A model generated the notes under the pieces. It saw only the letters and a list, made by a program, of their open reading frames with translations. It had not been told where the DNA came from and did no database searches. 8,726 bases of DNA from JABDBK01 sp964453575 (lineage in GTDB: Bacteria; Pseudomonadota; Gammaproteobacteria; DSM-16500): assembly GCA_964453575.1 (NCBI GenBank), contig CAYVRW010000093.1, positions 1 to 8,726 of the forward strand, read 5' to 3'. Numbering within the stretch: position 1 is the first letter of the stretch; every line of letters starts with the position of its first letter. The position numbers were made by a program, and so were the translations under genes. Below are positions 5,633 to 8,726 of the stretch, piece after piece.

Positions 5633-6346
5633 ATGCTCATAAAAAAACTACTTTCCTTATTGCTGCCTTATACTTGCATACTTTGCGGAAATTTATCCCA
5701 ACGTGAGCAAGATTTGTGCGCATCTTGTTATCAAGATCTGCCTACGCCGCAAGTATCGTGCAAAATTTGCGCTAACGCACTGCCAACAGAACACCATGGT
5801 CTCAGTTGCGGTCAATGTTTACAACAAACACGGCCGTTTGACTGCACCTTTGCGCTATTTGACTACAAGGCACCCATTGATAACTTGTTACTTGAGTTAA
5901 AATTTAATCAAAAATTGGTCAATGCGCGCATATTGGGCGAGTTAATGACAGAAAAAATACAAACGAACTGGTATAAAACAAGACCCTTACCGGATATCAT
6001 CATTCCCGTACCATTACACCTTAAGAGATTGCGTGAACGCGGTTATAACCAAGCCCTGGAAATTGCGCGGCCTATTGCGAAACTTTGTAAGCTGCCTATT
6101 AATATCAAAGCTTGTCAGCGCATCAAACCCACCGCACCCCAGGCCATGCTGTATGCCAAAGAACGTATAACCAATGTAAAACAGGCTTTTACTAGTCAGA
6201 TACGTTGGGACCATTGCACTATTGCGGTTATTGATGATGTGATTACTACGGGCAATACCATGAGCGAATTTTGTCAATTACTTAAAGTAAATGGCGCAAA
6301 ACGCATTGATGTTTGGTGTGTTGCGAGACCGTCTCTCATCGATTAG
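5633..6346 (+). CDS. comF: ComF family protein (DNA uptake; phosphoribosyltransferase-like)
   Basis: ComF is a cytoplasmic competence protein needed for uptake of transforming DNA in naturally competent bacteria and conserved elsewhere (GntX in E. coli). At 237 residues it has family length. The N-terminus has four Cys pairs, Cys15/18, 29/32, 43/46 and 59/62, forming zinc-ribbon modules. The C-terminal type I phosphoribosyltransferase domain shows DIIIPVPLHLKRLRERGYNQA (121-141) and the PRPP loop TIAVIDDVITTGNT (196-209). The start at 5633 gives the expected beginning just before LLPYTCILCG; upstream is only 11 bp to the divergent start, without a ribosome-binding site. Activity on PRPP is not established for the family. 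Confidence 0.93.
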   Translation: MLIKKLLSLLLPYTCILCGNLSQREQDLCASCYQDLPTPQVSCKICANALPTEHHGLSCGQCLQQTRPFDCTFALFDYKAPIDNLLLELKFNQKLVNARILGELMTEKIQTNWYKTRPLPDIIIPVPLHLKRLRERGYNQALEIARPIAKLCKLPINIKACQRIKPTAPQAMLYAKERITNVKQAFTSQIRWDHCTIAVIDDVITTGNTMSEFCQLLKVNGAKRIDVWCVARPSLID

Positions 6347-6349
6347 ATG

Positions 6350-6380
6350 CTGGCATGAGAGGGGCAGTTATGTGTATAAT
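6350..6380 (+). promoter_or_regulatory. Candidate promoter of the rhodanese-grxC-secB-gpsA operon
   Basis: A perfect TATAAT at 6375-6380 is preceded by CTGGCA (6350-6355, 4 of 6 -35 positions) with a 19-nt spacer. Start would be near 6387, leader about 21 nt. It begins right after the comF stop, which separates the operon from comF. Confidence 0.45.
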
Positions 6381-6407
6381 CCCACCCACTCTAACACAGG
6401 TGAAAAC

Positions 6408-6830
6408 ATGCAAGATATTTTATCATTTTTACAAAGCCATTGGATGCTTGCCACAGCATTGGCCGTTATTTTTGTCCTACTTCTGATCACAGAATTCATT
6501 CGACAGCAGCAAGGCGCAAAACGCGTATCGCCTGCAGAAGCTACCCAATTAATTAATCATCAAGATGCCGTGATTGTCGACCTGCGAGCAACCGATGCCT
6601 TCAAAACAGGACATATCGTAGGTGCTGTCTCTATGCCCTTTGCTGATTTTGAAAAAAATTTAAATAAGCTTGAAAAATACAAATCGAAACCCATCATTCT
6701 CGTATGTGCTGCAGGTGTAGAATCAGCTCGCGCCACAACACTATTAATGAAAAAAGGGTTACCTGCATTCCTATTAGCTGGCGGTATACGCAGCTGGCGA
6801 GATGCGGAAATGCCTCTCGTCAAGGATTAA
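6408..6830 (+). CDS. yibN: Membrane-anchored rhodanese-domain protein (YibN type)
   Basis: A 140-residue protein with one N-terminal membrane segment (about 12-31, HWMLATALAVIFVLLLITEF) and a cytoplasmic rhodanese domain (about 38-136): VSPAEATQLIN, AVIVDLRATDAFKTGHI, active-site Cys100 in ILVCAAGVESARA, and LAGGIRSWRDAEMP. Single-domain rhodaneses carry sulfane sulfur on this Cys; the physiological substrate is unknown. ATG at 6408 has AGGTGA closely upstream; a longer in-frame start at 6291 would lie inside comF. In E. coli yibN also precedes grxC-secB-gpsA, and that order is kept here, 3 nt before grxC. Confidence 0.92.
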   Translation: MQDILSFLQSHWMLATALAVIFVLLLITEFIRQQQGAKRVSPAEATQLINHQDAVIVDLRATDAFKTGHIVGAVSMPFADFEKNLNKLEKYKSKPIILVCAAGVESARATTLLMKKGLPAFLLAGGIRSWRDAEMPLVKD

Positions 6831-6833
6831 CAC

Positions 6834-7085
6834 ATGCCGAAAATTATTATCTACTCAACTGCTACCTGTTCTTACTGCACCTGGGCAAAACAGTTTTTAG
6901 ATACAAAACATTTAGCTTATGAAGAAATTCGCGTTGATCTTGATGCGGAAAAACGTGTTGAAATGGAACAATTAAGCGGACGTCGCACGGTGCCGCAAAT
7001 TTTCATTAATGATAAACCCATCGGCGGCTATGATGACCTGATGCAATTATCCAAATCAGGTGAACTCGACATTTTATTAAATTAA
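6834..7085 (+). CDS. grxC: Glutaredoxin 3
   Basis: An 83-residue cytoplasmic glutathione-dependent disulfide reductase. Dithiol active site Cys12-Ser-Tyr-Cys15 (TCSYCTWAK), cis-Pro motif RRTVPQIFIN, and glutathione-binding GGYDDL. E. coli GrxC has CPYC; CSYC keeps both cysteines, so reduction of dithiols should remain while redox potential may shift. AAGGA ends 7 nt before the ATG, within the end of the rhodanese gene 3 nt upstream. GrxC precedes SecB in many gammaproteobacteria. Confidence 0.95.
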   Translation: MPKIIIYSTATCSYCTWAKQFLDTKHLAYEEIRVDLDAEKRVEMEQLSGRRTVPQIFINDKPIGGYDDLMQLSKSGELDILLN

Positions 7086-7106
7086 CCAAAAGGAAGGACT
7101 ATTCTC

Positions 7107-7613
7107 ATGACTGATAAAACACAACCTAAACTGCAGACCTCCGGCGATGCAACTCCAAACTTCGAAATTCAACGTATTTATACCAAAGATTTATCTTATG
7201 AAGCACCCAACACACCTCATACGTTTGTAGATGATTGGAAACCAGAAGTGCAGCTTAACTTGGAAACTAAGAGTAATCGTGTTCAAGAAAACATGCATGA
7301 AGTCGTTTTATCTATTACCGCAACAGTCACCAGCAACAAGAAATCTGCTTTCTTAATCGAAGTTCATCAAGCAGGTATTTTTATGATTTCAGGCATGCCA
7401 AGCGAACAATTACGCCAAATGTTAGGAAGCTTTTGCCCAAATATTTTGTTCCCTTATGCACGCGAAGTGATTTCAGATATTGTTGTGCGCGGCGGGTTCC
7501 CACAATTATTGTTAGCTCCTGTCAATTTTGATGCGCTTTATGCACAACATTTGAAAGAAGAAGAAACCAAACATGGCGGCACTGCAAAAGCAGGCGAAGG
7601 TCACGTTCATTAA
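7107..7613 (+). CDS. secB: SecB protein-export chaperone
   Basis: Cytoplasmic homotetrameric chaperone that keeps precursor proteins unfolded and hands them to SecA. Length 168, slightly above the usual 150-165 because of the tail GGTAKAGEGHVH. Characteristic segments: FEIQRIYTKDLSYEAPNTP (about 19-37), QLNLETKSN, MHEVVLSITATV, FLIEVHQAGIF, and LFPYAREVISDIVVRGGFPQLLLAPVNFDALY (about 113-144), which includes the SecA-binding and peptide-groove region. A strong ribosome-binding site AGGAAGGA (7091-7098) lies 8 nt before the ATG, stronger than those of its neighbours, suiting high expression. Follows grxC by 21 nt. Confidence 0.97.
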   Translation: MTDKTQPKLQTSGDATPNFEIQRIYTKDLSYEAPNTPHTFVDDWKPEVQLNLETKSNRVQENMHEVVLSITATVTSNKKSAFLIEVHQAGIFMISGMPSEQLRQMLGSFCPNILFPYAREVISDIVVRGGFPQLLLAPVNFDALYAQHLKEEETKHGGTAKAGEGHVH

Positions 7614-7628
7614 ATAAGAACTCCACAT

Positions 7629-8633
7629 ATGAACAAGCATGAAAAACCTATTCTTATTATAGGCGCAGGCTCCTGGGGCACAGCACTTGCTTTGCACTTG
7701 TCGCGTTTAACACAAACGGTTTATTTGTGGAGTAACGAAGAAGATCATATTCTTGAAATGCAAAAAGAAGGCATGAATAAGCGTTACATGCCTAATCAAG
7801 CATTTCCTGCAACGCTTCATCCTATTCTGGATCTAAACGAAGCATTATCCGCATGTGATGATATCTTAATTGCTGTACCTTCTTCAGGTTTTCGTGATGT
7901 ATTAATGCAGTTAAAATCGCAATTAAAACCTCATGCGCGGATTATTTGGGTCACCAAAGGACTTGATGAAAGCACTGGAGGTTTATTGCATGAAACATTA
8001 CGTGACATCGTAGCAGATAACTATCCTTTTGCTGTTTTATCCGGCCCATCGTTTGCTGGTGAAGTTGCGGCAGGATTACCGACAGCAGTCGTCGTTGCAA
8101 GTCCTGACTCTGCTTTTGCCGAAGATATTGCTAAACGGTTCAATAGTCCTGTTTTTCGTGTTTATTTAACCCATGATGTGACCGGTGTTGAAATTGGCGG
8201 TGCTGTGAAAAATGTCATGGCGATTGCAACAGGCATTTCAGATGGCATGGGTTTTGGCACCAATGCACGCTGCGCTTTGATCACACGCGGCTTGGCAGAA
8301 ATTATTAGGCTAGGTGTTGCGTTAGGTGCTGAGTCTGAAACTTTTATTGGCTTGGCAGGATTGGGGGATTTAATCTTAACCTGCACTGATAATCAGTCAC
8401 GCAACCGTCGATTTGGTCTTTCCATTAGTCAAGGAACTCATGCTGAAGATGCTATGAAAAAAATCGGCCAAGTGGTGGAAGGTAAGCGCAATGCTGAGCT
8501 GGTGGTGAAATTGGCGCGTAAGGTTAATGTTGAAATGCCTATTGCTGAGGCTGTATATCATATTTTAGAAGGAAAAATTACACCTCAAGATGCGATGCGT
8601 GAGTTGTTGGCGAGGGCTATTAAATCAGAATAA
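7629..8633 (+). CDS. gpsA: NAD(P)H-dependent glycerol-3-phosphate dehydrogenase
   Basis: Reduces dihydroxyacetone phosphate to sn-glycerol-3-phosphate for phospholipid synthesis, cytoplasmic. 334 residues, family length. The N-terminal Rossmann fold has ILIIGAGSWGTALA (8-21); WVTKGLD with Lys110; VLSGPSFAGEVAAGLPTAVVVAS (126-148); the C-terminal helical domain has the catalytic Lys184 in GAVKNVMAIATG, GMGFGTNARCALITRG (197-211), GLAGLGDLILTC (231-242), SRNRRFG and VVEGKRNAE. The ribosome-binding site is weak (AAGAA) and the gap after secB is 15 nt, so translation may be coupled. In E. coli gpsA also follows secB; cysE, which comes next there, is not seen in the remaining 93 bases. Confidence 0.97.
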   Translation: MNKHEKPILIIGAGSWGTALALHLSRLTQTVYLWSNEEDHILEMQKEGMNKRYMPNQAFPATLHPILDLNEALSACDDILIAVPSSGFRDVLMQLKSQLKPHARIIWVTKGLDESTGGLLHETLRDIVADNYPFAVLSGPSFAGEVAAGLPTAVVVASPDSAFAEDIAKRFNSPVFRVYLTHDVTGVEIGGAVKNVMAIATGISDGMGFGTNARCALITRGLAEIIRLGVALGAESETFIGLAGLGDLILTCTDNQSRNRRFGLSISQGTHAEDAMKKIGQVVEGKRNAELVVKLARKVNVEMPIAEAVYHILEGKITPQDAMRELLARAIKSE

Positions 8634-8646
8634 GAATAAAATATAT

Positions 8647-8666
8647 TGTAATACATATGTATTACA
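8647..8666. repeat. Perfect 20-bp palindrome after gpsA
   Basis: TGTAATACATATGTATTACA is fully self-complementary without spacer, 13 bp after the gpsA stop. No T-run follows, so it is not a standard terminator; it could be an operator for a downstream gene or part of a repeat. The rest of the tail to 8726 shows no gene or clear terminator; TGCTATAGC at 8686-8694 resembles an extended -10 but without a -35. Confidence 0.6.
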
Positions 8667-8726
8667 GTAGAGTAAGTGTTCACGGTGCTATAGCTTCTAG
8701 TCCCCCCTTCCTCCAAATGCTTTTTT

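Noticed and set aside
6333..6361. CTCTCAT/ATGAGAG stem (7 bp, 15-nt loop) spanning the comF stop codon, as a terminator
   Set aside because: No T-run follows and the loop is long; the downstream arm overlaps the promoter region of the next operon, so it is not a convincing terminator.
6291..6407. N-terminal extension of the rhodanese from an in-frame ATG within comF
   Set aside because: The extra 39 residues are comF sequence in another frame and the promoter at 6375-6380 lies inside it; ATG 6408 has its own ribosome-binding site and gives the YibN-type N-terminus.
6834..7085. CSYC active site in GrxC as an inactivating change
   Set aside because: Both cysteines, the TVP cis-proline and the glutathione site are present; CSYC is a tolerated variant of CPYC.
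8162..8386. Open frame antisense to gpsA
   Set aside because: It is a shadow of a strongly conserved gene; composition (Pro/Lys/Ser rich) and lack of a ribosome-binding site argue against it.

Overview
The window looks like chromosome of an AT-rich gammaproteobacterium. SpoT, the YibN-type rhodanese/GrxC/SecB/GpsA block and the BioC-like protein are all of gammaproteobacterial type. The AT-leaning codon use and the presence of a BioC-like gene beside comF made me think of Legionellales (Coxiella/Legionella relatives), but that placement is an inference. No rRNA, tRNA, CRISPR array, prophage or transposase gene is visible. The coding part is mostly ordinary housekeeping; the unusual material lies around 2.07-2.9 kb and 4.9-5.65 kb.

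Layout. 1-1215 (+): 3' two thirds of spoT, cut by the window edge. 1178-2276 (-): an alpha/beta hydrolase gene preceded by a short remnant of a COG4190/HVO_A0114-like regulator (antitoxin-like) that has lost its helix-turn-helix half. 2306-2548: a 225-bp non-coding element with 28-bp terminal inverted repeats like those of the IS903 group of IS5 transposons, flanked by a perfect 9-bp target duplication and packed with nested hairpins; I read it as a MITE. 2649-2897 (+): an 82-codon orphan gene whose product begins MGNSNSRD, which fits the eukaryotic N-myristoylation consensus. 2846-5621 (-): nagA, a BadF-type GlcNAc/glucosamine kinase and a BioC-like methyltransferase homologue that has lost its SAM-binding motif. 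5633-6346 (+): comF, starting 11 bp from the divergent BioC-like gene. 6408-8633 (+): yibN-like rhodanese, grxC, secB, gpsA, in the order known from E. coli. 8634-8726: a non-coding tail with a perfect 20-bp palindrome.

How the genes work together. The kinase and NagA form a two-step route: phosphorylation of free cytoplasmic GlcNAc, then deacetylation to glucosamine-6-phosphate. This suits recycling of cell-wall or host/chitin amino sugar without a PTS transporter. The rhodanese-GrxC-SecB-GpsA block combines sulfur/thiol chemistry, protein export and phospholipid precursor synthesis and is tightly spaced (3, 21 and 15 nt gaps), so probably one transcript from the TATAAT promoter at 6375-6380. 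Two convergent gene pairs overlap at their 3' ends (spoT/hydrolase 38 bp, orphan/nagA 52 bp).

No large new system is evident. The best leads are the MITE and its internal architecture, the orphan gene with a myristoylation-like N-terminus, the BioC pseudoenzyme candidate, and a comF promoter placed so that its transcript would be leaderless.
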